From positions 1 to 34,664 of the forward strand of contig BBXU01001726.1 in NCBI GenBank assembly GCA_001598975.1: a stretch of 34,664 nt of DNA. The letters run 5' to 3'. Source of the stretch: Parachlorella kessleri (Eukaryota; Chlorophyta; Trebouxiophyceae; Chlorellales; Chlorellaceae). The notes under the pieces were generated by a model. That model made no database searches and was not told where the DNA came from. It worked only from the letters and a program-made list of their open reading frames with translations. The position numbers and the translations under genes were made by a program. Numbering within the stretch: the stretch's first letter is position 1; each line of letters starts with the position of its first letter. This document shows, in pieces, positions 18,455 through 30,203 of this stretch.

Positions 18455-20568
18455 ATGGCAACCAAGGAGAACTTCCCTGAGCTACCGCTTCTGAGTAAAG
18501 GTCAGCCCGCTGGAACTATAAAACCTTCGATCTCTTCCCCTGGCTTCCTAGAGCGCGTGATCTGCCTTGGATGCAGTCATCACCGCCAAGGAGTATGGTG
18601 AGCTGCGAAGCCAGGTTGACCTGCTCCGCCAGGAGTACAAGATTGCAAAGGCCGAATCTAGGACTGCGCACAAGGTGGGTTGACAACAAAGTTAGGCATA
18701 CCATAAAGCCTGCTTTGGGTTTAAGGATGTAGATAACCTTGCCTCAGAGTAACAAGTTTGTCGTCCCACTGTTCAGCTGGAAGCGTTGGTGGCCAAGCAG
18801 CAACAAGAAGCTGGGTCGCTGAAAGAGGCGGAGCTCCAGGCACAGCTGGATAAGGCGAGTGCTGGACTGCGAGACCAGCTGGAGAGATCTGCCAGGGCAC
18901 GCAAGGTGTTTGAGAGGTGCGGGCATGCAGTGAGTTTGCCTCACCGAGAGGTGGTCAAGGCAACTTCGGCGCCCATGCCACTGATACCAACTTTGGGCGA
19001 CACGCCACAGGCAACGCTTGGTGCTAGGTGTGTTGAGGGATGAGCTGACTGCGCCATAGACTTGACATTTCTACTACAGAGGTTCGCAGTAGCCTCGCTT
19101 GCTGCCTGCAGAGAGAAGAAGGCACTTCAGACACATGCAGATGACCTGGCGGTGCAGCTTGAGCAGCTACAGGCCAAGCATGTGGCTGAGCTAACTGCTG
19201 TCCGGCAGTCCACCCAGCAGGAGCTTCAGCAGGCACAACACGAAGCACGGCAGCAGTGTCTTATGCTGGTGTGTTGAACCTTCTAACCCGCTGCTTTCAT
19301 GCTGATGCTGAAGAAGCTGTGTCCTATGCCACCTGGTGCTGCCTCGTAGACCACATGTGGTTAAGGTAGTAGTGCTACCATGTCTGTACCAGCGTGGTGG
19401 CTTGCAAACTTTGCATGAGCTTATGTAATGTTGAGGTGTTGCAGGAAGCCCAGCAAGCAGAAGCCAAGCTTGAAGCGGATCACCACCTGGCCGAGGCAGC
19501 CCAGCAGCATTCTAAGGAGCTTGCCGAGGTGCAGTCTCAGGCAGCGCAGAAATTGGAGGCTGCAGCTGCAGCGCACGCTGCCCTGCGTCAGCAGTATGAC
19601 CGTGCTGAGGTAGCGCTAGAGCGCGCGGTGGGAGAGCTACAAAGGGCCAGGGCCCAGGCTGCGAGGTTACAGGCTGAGGGGGCGAGGCTGGCGCAGCGGG
19701 TGGCAGAGCTGGAGGCTGTCGCACAACGCAAGGAGATGGATAGCCAGGTGGGTATTTGTGGAGGGCAGGCAGGTGACTTTGAGGGTTGGTGTGGCCTTTG
19801 TTTGTACAGCGCTATGACACGCAATGTGTGGAGGGGAGGTAAATTGCGGGGCGCCTGCGAGCCTGAAGGAATGTAACGCTTGTCAAGAAGGTTGGATGGT
19901 GATGTGCACAAGAATCCTGGCGGGTAGTCCTTAGCCGTCTACCGCGCCAGACCTCCATGCTACAGATCCGTAAGAGTGCAGGTGGCGGCCGGCGACCTTG
20001 AGGGCCGCGTGGCTCAATTAGAGGCGCAACTGGGGCAGCAGGAAGCCGCACATGCAGCCGAGCTGCGGCAGGTCAAAGAGCGTCACGCTGAGGAGCTAGA
20101 CAACGTGCAAGCCCGCTTCAAGCAGGCCAGTGTTGGTGCATTTGAGCTTGTTACTTTGAAAGTTGCTGTGAGCAGGGCAGAATCACTACAGCAGCTAACC
20201 CTAATTTCGCATGTGACTTGGGGGCGTCCTGCTCCTACTGGGAGCAGTTCTCTAGATCGCGAGCGGCTTTCTTGCTGTCGAGCATTTTGTTGGTAAAGGA
20301 AGAATCAGTGGGACTGTGAGGTGGATGAGCAGCATTTGTACTTCCAAGTTAGCCTCCACTATCTTATAGACATAGTAGCTGTGGATGTGGCTGTGACCCT
20401 GTGCCATCGCCTCAGACTACTCAAGTCCTGGGGGCCATTCAGAACAGAATTGGTGATTTGTTGTTGCAGGTGTTGGGTCGCAAGGCCGAGGTGGTGGAGG
20501 GGCTGAGGGAGCAACTGTCAGCCACCACTGCGCAGCTGAGGCAGATGGAGGACTTGCTAGCAGGATGA
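18455..20568 (+). CDS. Coiled-coil protein, function unknown
   Basis: Seven exons: 18455-18500, 18577-18674, 18777-18916, 19112-19268, 19445-19747, 19982-20125 and 20470-20568. They total 987 nt in frame, giving 328 aa. After a short head (MATKENFPELPLLSK) nearly the whole chain is predicted coiled coil: heptad-like Leu/Ala spacing and many Glu, Gln, Arg and Lys (EYGELRSQVDLLRQEYK; LARAQAARLQAEGARLAQRV-type sequence in exon 5), with few prolines or aromatics. The end, GRKAEVVEGLREQLSATT and a final LLAG, resembles C-termini of centrosomal or basal-body coiled-coil proteins, but coiled coils resemble each other too easily for a name. Intron 6 requires a GC donor (CAG|GCCAGT); retaining it would replace the C-terminus. 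There is no signal peptide or membrane segment, so it is probably cytosolic or cytoskeletal. The ATG is chosen because it starts the frame that joins exon 2. Confidence 0.75.
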
Positions 20569-21241
20569 AGGGCTAACTCATTTGGTGCTTCAGCTTGTGT
20601 GGGAACATAGGCGGTGTCTGATGGGCATTGAGTGGGTCGGTTATTACACCATCAACTTGCAACAATGTACAACATGGCCGAGTCCAGGTGTGACAGTCCA
20701 CTCTTGCCTGGTAATGAGGCCGGCGCTGCTAATATAGTGTTTTAAAAAAATAAAGATAAATACTTGGGCAACGAAAATAGAAAGCAAGGAAAAGAGTACG
20801 AATGGATTCAGGAACTGCTAGCTGACCCACTGTGCTAGCGGCTCGCCTAGAAAATGAAGTGTCAGTATCGCAATCTCCATGTTTCACAACCAAGGTCCTG
20901 GATGGTACACTTTTCACAGCAGCCTCCCCTTACTGTCACCATATGCCGCACTCCTCGGCTAATACAACTAGCTGCCTTTGCTGCTCCAACTATAGCAACT
21001 TCCTTGAGCACCTGCAGATGAATGCACCGCGAGGCGTCAGCACCGGGACATACTATGCTGCAATCAAGATCCCTCCTGCCCTATGCAACTCCCAGGTGTC
21101 AACACGAGGTCTTGCAATACTTTGTTGGGGTCTTAAGTGCAAGCAGCAAGCGATGCTCAGCGAGGAAGAGATACATGTGTGCACGGCGCCCAAACAGGCC
21201 ACATCTGACCGAATGTGAAGTGGGGAGCTAGCTGCATGCAC
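20569..21241. other. Convergent 3' ends
   Basis: Downstream of the coiled-coil gene (+) and of the second LRR gene (-). No ORF of note. A minus-strand TGTAA at 20644-20648 may serve the LRR gene and would place its transcript end almost against the coiled-coil stop. An A-rich stretch with ATAAAG and ATAAAT at 20742-20762 follows the coiled-coil gene, where I see no plus-strand TGTAA. Confidence 0.4.
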
Positions 21242-24200
21242 TTACGTGCCCAGGGTCTTGAGTGTCTTGGGGCTATTAGGGGTCTTGGGCACATACTCAA
21301 GGGCATTCAAGTTCTTGACAATGCCACACACGGCAGTGGTAGGCTTGAGGAACCTGCATTGATGAGGGGGCCGACGGCGTCAGTACAGTCCGCTAGCAGG
21401 GGAAGCGCGGCCTCTGCTATGAACCACACGCTCCCTGCAAGCACAAACTTGCAGGGGCTGCTGCTACCCGACACTACAACCTCGTCCCTCTCAGATGAGA
21501 CGCGGTGATAGGGACGGTCAGTGGCAGCCAGGATGGCACCTGCCACATCCACAAATAGCACAAGCCTTAGGACTGCGCCAACGCCACCAATCAACCTTCC
21601 TGGCAGGAAAGACAGACTGTCCAGGATGAGTATGAGAGAATCTACCAACACGGGTACACTCACAAGTCAGGCCCAATCGCACCCAGGTCCTCATTATAGT
21701 ACAGAGGGCTGGTGGATGCGCTCCACTGGGACGGAATGGCGCCCTTGAGGCCCGTGTTGCCAAAGAGTGCCACGCTCCGCAGGCCTGCTAGCGCTCCCTT
21801 GCTGCTCCAGGAGGCGGGGAGGGGTCCTGCAAAGGCCAAAATGATACATGCAATACACCTCAGTACACGCCACCAGGGTTTGCAGGGTCTGCCAGTGCGT
21901 CTCGTTCGCCCTCCAGGAGGCGGGGAGGGCTCTCTACATAGCATGTCCCGGCTGGGTAGGATCTCAGTGCAAAGTGCAGTGCAGCGTCACAGTCCCCAGG
22001 GCTGCCAGCTCGCATGTAGTGCTGATGCAGGCCGGCAGGGACCTTGCAGGCAGGCGGGCGTACCAAAGGCGAGAAAGTGCACGGACTGACACGCACGTGG
22101 TGGCTGTGTGACATAGGTTGCACAGCACAGGCTTAGTATGGGAGGGAATGTGAGTGTAAGGCACCTGCTGGTCCATCCACTTCAATGTAAAGGAACATGT
22201 GCAAGTGCAAGTCCGCAAGTGCGCCGCCGGTGCGGACAGCCACTCCCCATCCGTATGGCTGCTGGGTACCTACCCGCCAGTCCATTGCCGCTGAGGTCAA
22301 GGGAGACAACATTTGGCGGCAGCTGCGCCAGCTCCGGCAGTGCCCCTGTGAAGCCTGGGTTGTTGGTGATGGCCAGCTCTTGCAGCTGCTTGAGCCCAGA
22401 CCAGCCAGCCGGCCACTTGCCTGCAGCACGAGATGCATCGTGCACGGGATCTTCAGGCGTAAGCTAGATGGCATGTTGAATGTTAAGGGCGCCCGCATGC
22501 TGGTAGCAGTCTAAGCCACAGCGGGGACTGCGTGTTGCCACCCGGCCCACGGCTCAGTGCACCTACTATCTCGACCATCAGAACCCTTAACCTAGCAGAG
22601 GGAGCTCTACATATGCGCTACAGGCTGCCAGGAACACAACCTTGGTATGGTTAATAGAGTCACGCCACATGATGTCCCAGGCTTAACCAATGCTTTGCAT
22701 GGAGAAGTCCTCACCACACTTGAGATAAAAGAGGGGAAACTTGTGTGCATGCCACCAACTTGCCTGCCAGCTTGGGTAGCTTGTTGAGTGACAGGGAGTT
22801 GAGGCTGGCAGGCAGGGCTGCAGGCACGCTGCCTGTCAGCGGCAGGTTGGAGATGCTGATTTGGTACATCTTCTTTAGCTTGTTGTTCACGGCAGACGGC
22901 CAGGCACCTGCAGGGGAGCACCCGGAAGGGTGGTGCAAGCGCCGCCCGAAGAGGTGTAAAAGGGGGAACTTCCTAATCAATGGTGCAGGGCAGGGCCCAA
23001 GGTCAACAGGTCAGTGTGCACAGGCAGTGGGCGATATTTGAATCCAGCAGCAGCGTTCAAATCGTCCCGCTCTTGCCATCTGCTTTGGGCAGATCCAGCC
23101 ACCAACTGTAGGAGGAGGCACCAACTGTAGGAGGAGGCAAGTGTTACTCAAATCCCTGGTCCTGCGTCATACTTCCTCCTAGTATCCTTGGCCGGTTGGA
23201 ATGCTAGTAGGCTCACCGGTTAGCTTGGGGATGCTGTCAAGGTCCAACTTGCCAATGTTGGCGGGCAGGGCAATCTTGGAGAGGTCACCAGTCAAACCGC
23301 GCATGCTGTGCACGATCAGGTCTTGCAAGGCGGGCAAAGCGCCCCAGGTAGTGGGCCAGGTGCCTACAGTCGCCATGACGAGCCTGATTAGAGCAGTGGG
23401 ACAGCCTAGTGCATGAATATCAGCAGCTGCGGTTGCAAGCAAGGCAACGCTGTTCCTCAAACAAAAAAACTTAGACAAGTCGTGGCTGCACTGGCTGTCC
23501 GCAGCAGCTCACAACAGTTTCCTTGAGATGCCTTACTTCAGTCTACCAGGCTCACCTGTCAGACCCTGTAAGTTCCCCAGCTCGATAGCTGTTAAGGAGG
23601 GCATGTTTGCAAATGTAGGGAAGGCACCTGCAGCGCGATGGCGCGCTTAATTACTTACTCACGGCAGCCAAGGATGGCAGGGCTACAAATTGATGCCTTG
23701 TCTGTCCCCCTTTCCTACCGAGTCTGAACTCTGACCTACCCCAACCAAGGGACGTCCGCCAGCAGTAGCCAGCACATCAACCCTTCGCATCAAGCCAGGT
23801 ACTCGCTGCTGCATGCCTGGCAGGTCTGTACTCACCCGTGAGCAGCCTCTCATTGGTGAATTGTACGCGCTCCAGCTGCTGGGGCAGGGCGGGAAGAATG
23901 CCGGTGAACTTGTTGTTGTCGATGTACAGCTCCAGCAGCTTGGAGAAAGTTGAGACGGGCAGAGCTGTTTTTGTGTCGCCTGCAGCAGCTTAGAGCTCCA
24001 AGTCCCAGCTGACATAAGATAACCTTGATAGAAAATGGGTGGTTGTTTGGAGGTACACGCCTGAATACCATTTCACATGCAAGCTCTCACTCACAGAGCA
24101 GGCCTTGGTGACTAATCTCAGTCACTGAGGTGACTGAGCTTAGCAATGTGAAGGTGCTTCTTGGGCACAGAGGTGGCACAGGTCATGTCCCAGGCGAGGC

Positions 24201-25515
24201 AGTCAGTCAGCAGCCGAGAAACCCACAGCAAAATAACGCACCGCCCATGCCGGTGTTAGATATCTCAAGTCTCAGCAGACCCAATGTTTTGTACGACGCG
24301 GGGAGGCCTCCCGTCACCAAGGGCAGGTTTGAGATAGACCTGCAGCGCAAAAGACATCCTATGGCCTTGGCATATGTTGCAAGCTTACGCCATATCAAAA
24401 ATGCGTTAGTAGCAAGGCCTGCTCCTCTGGAGTAAGGGCACCGCCCTCATTGCTAACTTCAGGTCCACCGTGACCTCGCGGTGCTCACTAAATCTGAGAC
24501 AAGCTCATGGCAAGCTCTGCCATGAAAACCTTGCCATATAACGGCACACTCCGCTTGATCAAATTCGAAAGCATGCAAAGTGTTACACTTACAAGTATTT
24601 GAGCTGCTTGAGACCAGTCAGGCCAGCCCCCAGGGTGAATGTCAGCTTGTCGCTCAGTCTGTATGTGGTGATCACACCCTTCCCCTGTTTAACAACCACG
24701 CTGTCAACGGTTGGGTTGTCTAAGGTCCTGCAGGGGAGCAGCAAGGCGCTGCCTGAGTTAAGCCGATCAGCCATCCGCCCTGCAGAGCTACCCGGCATCT
24801 ATTACCTTCTAGCCAATACCAAAAGAGAGAAGTGCAGCCGCCGTACAACCAGCGCGCTGCCGTGCCCAAGCGCAGGGAAAAAGTTAGTAACAAACTGTCA
24901 CGGCCGGACACCACGCTAGCTACGAGGGGTGTGCTTTCTTGCCCGCTGCCCACAGCCGTATAGAGTACAAGTAGAGAGCACCGGCTTCAGATACTCACAG
25001 GCCTTGGACGTTGGCTGTCTCTCTGCCGTTGTTGTCGGTGCAGTCCACCCCATACCAAGGCCCCCCGTCGGTGCCACCTGTGCAGGGGTCAGACCCCGCC
25101 TGCCAGCTGCTCCAGTATGGCACATCCACCAGCATAGTGACGTCCCCTGGGTTGTCTGGGTCCCATGTCTGTGGGTCTTTGGGAACGTTCTTCCAGGTAG
25201 ATTTCCAGCTCAGCAGCACGGTGCCTGCTTTGGGGAGGCATCAGGGGCACACAGCATGCCTCCAAATAGAGGCGAACACCCGGGAAATGTCACAACGGTA
25301 GCTGCCGTAAAAGCGTGGCACAAGACAATGCTTGCTCCTAGGCAGCTGCACAAGATGGCCTCGTACCTAGCCGCACCCGGAGGGCATGTACGGCCATGGC
25401 GATGGTGCCGAAACTGGCTGCAACTGAACCAAAACCTACCTTCTGCTCTGGTGGCCTCTGAAGGACACGCTAACAAGGCCAGCGCCAGAAGCGTGGTTCC
25501 AATGACATACCGCAT
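21242..25515 (-). CDS. Secreted leucine-rich-repeat protein
   Basis: Eleven minus-strand exons: 25515-25440, 25224-24999, 24727-24593, 24339-24242, 23979-23836, 23627-23556, 23363-23217, 22907-22764, 22420-22274, 21826-21664 and 21353-21242. They total 1464 nt in frame, giving 487 aa. The ATG opens a signal peptide (MRYVIGTTLLALALLACPSE). An LRR N-cap follows (WKSTWKNVPKDPQTW, SSWQAGSDPC, WYGVDC), then LRRs of plant type (LELYIDNNKFTG, ISNLPLTGSVP, LAITNNPGFTGALP, VSLDLSGNGLAG). Exons 5-9 are 144, 72, 147, 144 and 147 nt, one or two repeats each, all split after the first base of the Gly in LTG/LAG. Intron 8 has a GC donor (GCAG|GCAAGT). No kinase or transmembrane segment is seen; secretion and a recognition role are inferred. 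The stop TAA lies inside a donor-like CAC|GTAAGTG, so a further exon is possible. Confidence 0.85.
21805..21929 (-). repeat. Ghost copy of the exon 10 head in the second LRR gene
   Basis: CCCTCCCCGCCTCCTGGAG occurs in exon 10 (21823-21805) and again, identically over 19 nt, in the intron before it (21929-21911), 106 bp away. Similarity continues weakly on the downstream side. The acceptor CAG of the true exon is GAG-type in the copy. It is the same kind of event as in ATP2. Confidence 0.75.
23101..23138. repeat. 19-bp perfect tandem duplication in an LRR-gene intron
   Basis: ACCAACTGTAGGAGGAGGC occurs twice head to tail in intron 7 of the second LRR gene. No known function. Confidence 0.9.
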
Positions 25516-26304
25516 CTTGGCTACGAAAGTCCTTCTATGCACTAGAATAACGGTTTCTATACTGCTACGGACTATAATAGAGCAATACACTAACTTCTTC
25601 ATGTATATGGGGCTTGCTCTGTTTTGAGGCAGCCTAGGACCGCTCTCCGACACCGTCCGCCCGGACCGGCGCGGGTTCCCGAAGCGTGACAACTGGGTAG
25701 GGCGCGGCTCGAGCACGTCGTCAGAGACTGCGGACAGGGGTTTGGCATCAATGCTCAAAGATAAAGTATTGCCAAGCCGTGACCAGTACAAACCTGAAAG
25801 TGGAGACGACGTGTTTGAAGACCTGGTTGCTTGCTCCCACTTCCCACTGGCAGGCTTACGACGTGGCATTAGGCCATATTCAACAAGCTTTTATTGCTAA
25901 CCTCTCCACGCCAGCCCCGCCCACCGGCTCGAGCCGTCCACCTCACACATACTCCATGGGGTGGTTGCACAGGCTGTGGGCCGGGTGGCTGGTGTGGAGA
26001 GGGTAGCAGTGGGTGCTTGCTGGATTTGCCCATACGCCAGATCAATAGTAGCAGGCAGGGTTGCAGATGGAGGCCTGGCATACGGGTGGAAATAACCTGC
26101 GGCTAAATTTCATGGTCAGACAGGTACTCTGCAGCATACCTAGCACAAGAGCATCCTGACGCTCCCACCCTGGGAAATGGCTGGGACGCTGCGCTGGGTG
26201 GTAACTTTGAAGGGTGCTGAAGGTTGACAGCAAGACAGACCGGCTCACCGCAGCCCGTGCACGAGTGTGGTCACCACTCTTAGGGCTGCAGTAATGGTCA
26301 AGAT

Positions 26305-26325
26305 GGGGGGGGGGGGGGGGGGGGG
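26305..26325 (+). repeat. Poly-G tract (21 G)
   Basis: An uninterrupted run of 21 G in non-coding DNA about 0.8 kb upstream of the second LRR gene start. Like the tract at 6120 it lies on the strand opposite to the LRR gene, so the coding strand carries poly-C. Confidence 0.9.
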
Positions 26326-27267
26326 TTTTGTGCAGCCAGTATAGCACTGCTTCCTAGCAACACTGGCGGCGGCACAAAAAATGATGCAAGCCTACTCCTC
26401 TTGGCCGCCTCATAATCCACGCAGGCACCATCTTCCAGCCCAGAAAGGTAAGCTTTGCGCACGACGCCCACCTGCCCGCCTGCCTGTATCTCTCAATGGC
26501 ATGCCTACCTGCCAGCACTGACGAAGCTGCCTGCCCTAGCCCATACACGGCATGCCGCCTTGTCATCCTGAGAAATCTCTGTCTGTTGCAAGAGGTCATT
26601 GGCCCTGCCCCTCTCTAGCCTGTGCTGGCTGTTGCTGGCATCCTTTGACAGCATTGCAGCATCTCATCATCCACGCTCCCTGCAGACTGCAGGGCAGCAT
26701 GTTTTACTCACTGCCCTTCCCCGCGGGCCACACGAGCGTCCCAGCTGGGGGCGTCCAGGCTGGATGCTACCAGGCTGGGTATAAGCTCACACAAGCCCCA
26801 CATGTTGTAGGCAGTTGGCCTGCCGCCATGTCCTGCACTGGTCGCACGCCACAACCCAGCTTGCCCAGCCCTGCAGCTGAAGAGCTGGCACTGTTGCCGC
26901 CGCCACCGCCGCTGCTGCTGCTGGCGACAGTGCTGTCAGCAACATCACAACCACAGGGCTGCCGCAGAAGCCCCTCCACACGCACCTCCAGGACATTGCA
27001 CTGCACTGCCGCATCAGAGTTCCTGGCTCTCTGTTACAGTCGGACGATGGGAACCTTCACTTGCTCTCGCTACATCGACAATGATCAGCGCCTACACTAG
27101 CTACAAGGGGAAAGATGCTGCTGTTATTGAGTACGAGTAGTGCAGCCTGAATCCATGGCTTCCTAGCAGTAGCATTTCACCGTGCATCTGCCGTGGTTCG
27201 GTACACACCTGCCAGGTGGCGCCCAGCATCCATAACATCATTGGACAGCCTTGGAGCAACCTGTTAT

Positions 27268-27272
27268 TTACA
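27268..27272 (-). promoter_or_regulatory. TGTAA polyadenylation signal candidate of the glycosyltransferase gene
   Basis: First minus-strand TGTAA beyond the stop at 27778, about 506 nt downstream. This is a 3' UTR length like that inferred for ATP2. Confidence 0.45.
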
Positions 27273-27777
27273 AGGTCCACCGACAACGACTTGCAAGCAG
27301 ACAAGGTTGAGGGGATACATGGGGGCCCTTAAGGGTTTGGCACTGCCAGGTAAATAAGCGGCAGAAGGAATGTTGTATATATGTTCTTGATGCTTGAGGC
27401 AGACGCTTGGGTCCCCCAGGGCTGAATGGTCCACTCAGATATGGACGTGGGAAGAGAGTTTGTATGGCAGGGGAGAAAGTTCGATGCTTGGAGCGGGTGC
27501 CACTGCTGACAAGGCACAAGCGTGAATAGTGTGGCTGTGCAGGTGTCGCAGGGCGGTCGTGAAGCTGCCGGCAGGCCTTGACCTAAGACCCAGGCCAAAG
27601 GCAGCCTGCCCTACTAGCACTGGAGTCCAAAAACACTCCCTAGCTTGGTTTTGCATTGTACAGTGCGTGCAACGCAACTTCACTCTCATTTGCTTGAGTG
27701 GTGTCTGTTCCACATTGGATAGCCCCGGGATTATAGCTAGTTGTGAAGCCTCCCAACAAGCAATGCACACTGACATA

Positions 27778-30203
27778 TCACAAGGCCCAGCCAGGCCGCC
27801 CTAAATGACGGCCTTTCCTAGCGCCTGGACCCTTCCAGCATGTGTGCAAGACATTGTCCAGTGCTTTTCTCAAATGCGGGCTGCGACCCCAAAGGGCAAG
27901 CAAAATGACAGTGCTTAGGTAGCCAAGCGCACCAACAGAAGCCGTGGGTAGCAGGTGCGAGAACCAGGTGGCCAAGCCCCTCCCCTCTCCCTCCGAGGAC
28001 TGATAAGGCCAGGGAGCATCAGCGTCACTTTGCAGCTGGCGCCAGTACTTTGCAAATACCTCCGACTTGTTGGCTATGCCGGGGAAGTGCACCAGAAGGT
28101 CCCCTTTAGTGAATGCGGCTTTGTCTCCACAGATACCCTCGCCATACGAGTTGAGGCCCTTGTTGGGCAACACCTTGATGCGTTCCCGCACCCCCGGCAG
28201 GGCCGTAAGCTGGATGAAGGCTGACTGCTCCCACCAGCAAGACGGCACCGCCTTGTGCCGGGCATAGAGTTGGGCAAGCAACGCCTCAGTCCACTGGCTG
28301 TTGCGCACCAACCAGCTGCCTCCATTGACGGCATTGCAGTCACGGGTCATCACCTGCAGGCGGCACAAGCAGAGTAGGCTGAGGGAAACAAATAGGCGGG
28401 AATCAACGCGGTGTGGTATGCTGCTTCGAGCCACACAGTGATGGGTCATTGTCTACTGGCGAGGAGAGGAGCCGCACTGCCTCACGCATGCCATGAGTTT
28501 CCTACTGCTAGCAATCTTGACGACCACGGCTTCGCCACTCAGGATAAAGTTTGCTGTATGCATGAGAACAACCCTTCAGTTGCTGGGCCTCCCCTCCCAC
28601 CCCCTCCTCAAGAAGCACATAGTCCCTTCCGCACCAGGTCATAGTCATCATCGATGAAGTCCGTCAGTGGCACCGAAGGCGTCATGACCAGCGTGTCTGT
28701 GTCCACCACCCACATCCAGTCGTAGAGAGGCAGCAGGGACAGCACTGCTGGGACCTTGGACCAAGAAGGATGGCGTGAAGGGTCCGGGGGAGGCAGGATA
28801 TGGATACCATAGCCGTGGCGCTGCGCGTAGCTGACTTTGTTAGCCTCCGAGAGCTTGGCATAGCAAGGTTCTCCGGAGCTTATGATGAGGATGCCTGCAG
28901 CAGCCACACAAACAACCTGCATGGTCCTTTGTAACAGAAAGCATGCCCCACAGCAGGCCCTATGAAGCTTACTCTCCTCTGGGCACGGCAGAGTGGCATG
29001 CATTAAGGCCGCTTTGCAGGCAGCTGCTGGGCGCCCTCCAATCCAGTCTAACAGGCTGACTGATGTCCCTGGCTAGGCTTAGCCGTGCACACTGCCACAT
29101 TCACGCAGGTCACTTGAGCCTGCCTCTCCTCAAGTGTACCCACTGGGCTCAGCTCACCTATTCGCTTGGCTCTGCCTTCCTGGCTAGAAGCGCCTGCCTG
29201 GTGGGTGGGCCTGGCCTTGCACGCAAATTCCGGCATCTCCTCCAGCTCGCCAAGCGACAGGCGGGACAGGTTCCCCTCCGCCCAGGTCACGATGTGCAAG
29301 GCGTGGAGCACCTGACCCAGATTCCGGCCCACGCCCGGCTGTACCGGGCCCAGGCTCAGTAGCTCCTCCACACTGTCAGAGCTGGCCGCTCCTAGCCTCA
29401 AGTATGGCTCCTGCTGCTGCTGGGCGGTTGGGAGAGGGGCGTCGCAGTTCTGCACAAACTCAGTAAGGGTGCGCCAGGTTTTCACCCCTGGGCTGTGCCG
29501 AACTGCTGCCAGGGGGTCACTCCACTCAAGACCCTCCTCAGTAGCTTCACCAGCCGCCTCCTTCTCCACTGCTTCTAGTGTTTGGCGCACCACGACGCGG
29601 CCACCGCTGCCGCTGCTGCTGCGCACCTCTCCCAATGTCTCGCTCGATCCTGAGCGTTTGGAGGGTCCTGCTGGGCTGCTATCGTTAGTAATACCCTGCA
29701 ACACCATTGACGCGTAGAAAGCAGGTGTTTAGTGCTCCCTCACAGCGGGGTGAAAGGCGCAAGGAGGTGCAAAGCTGCATAAATGACTTCTTTGAGTTGT
29801 TGGACAGCTGTTGAGTGGTTTTGGATGCTGTTGCACATGAGCCAGGTCTGGGGTTCATGGGAAGGTCTGATACTTGCCTGTGCTGCGAGCTCTGCAAGAC
29901 GTGACGCCAGGCTGGTTATTAATACGGCGGAAGAGCGCCTGAAGCAGGGTAAGCAAGAGCTAAGAAACTGTTATTGAGCAGACTAAGGTACTAGACAACT
30001 GAAGCAGGTTTTGTTGTCCCTCCCCACCTAGCTTTTTTGGCTGCTGGTTGCGCAAGGATGGATACGCTACTGCTTGTCAGCAGGTCTGCTCTAGCGGTGG
30101 CCCCTGTCACTCCTATAACAAGAAGCAGTGCCAACGCAACCCTTATGTGTGCGTGTCGAGAAACCCGCCGAGCTGGGAACGCTCCACAACAATGGCATGT
30201 CAT
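27778..30203 (-). CDS. Glycosyltransferase family 34 (GMA12/MNN10-like), Golgi type
   Basis: Five exons on minus: 30203-30028, 29938-29878, 29695-29158, 28894-28635 and 28353-27778. They total 1611 nt in frame, giving 536 aa. Residues 22-38 (VALALLLVIGVTGATA) after a basic start form a signal-anchor or signal peptide. Residues 80-255 are a low-conservation stem. The catalytic domain starts at GILIISSGEPCYAKL (259), with ANKVSYAQRHGYG, WSKVPAVL, the metal/nucleotide-sugar DxD in WVVDTDT (323-325) and DCNAVNGGSWLVRNSQW (350-366). GT34 enzymes transfer galactose, xylose or mannose from nucleotide sugars onto polysaccharide or N-glycan in the Golgi; which sugar cannot be told. A second hydrophobic segment near the C-terminus (about 483-501) is unusual for the family. 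Intron 2 has a GC donor (CAG|GCAAGT). An upstream in-frame ATG at 30362 would place a long tail before the anchor, so 30203 is preferred. The first two exons are the least certain. Confidence 0.85.

Larger units (their letters stand above)
25516..27777. other. Intergenic, with a possible unrecognised small gene on the minus strand
   Basis: This region lies upstream of the second LRR gene and downstream of the glycosyltransferase gene. A TATTATAG stretch at 25580-25573 (minus), about 60 bases before the LRR ATG, could be a TATA box. At 27033-26790 (minus) an open stretch bounded by a plausible acceptor (TGTAACAG) and donors (GTGTGAGC) reads VLEVRVEGLLRQPCGCD, then a Ser/Gly-rich run. A second candidate exon, 26764-26715, with GTGAGT donor, joins it in phase (SSLDAPSWDARVARGEG). 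I cannot extend the chain convincingly or name the protein. In another frame the same stretch contains WVVACDQCRTWR, reminiscent of a CW zinc finger. Confidence 0.3.

Noticed and set aside
24929..25627. 232-residue plus-strand ORF
   Set aside because: Antisense to exons 1 and 2 of the second LRR gene, whose signal peptide and LRR N-cap are clear. No family motif in the ORF.
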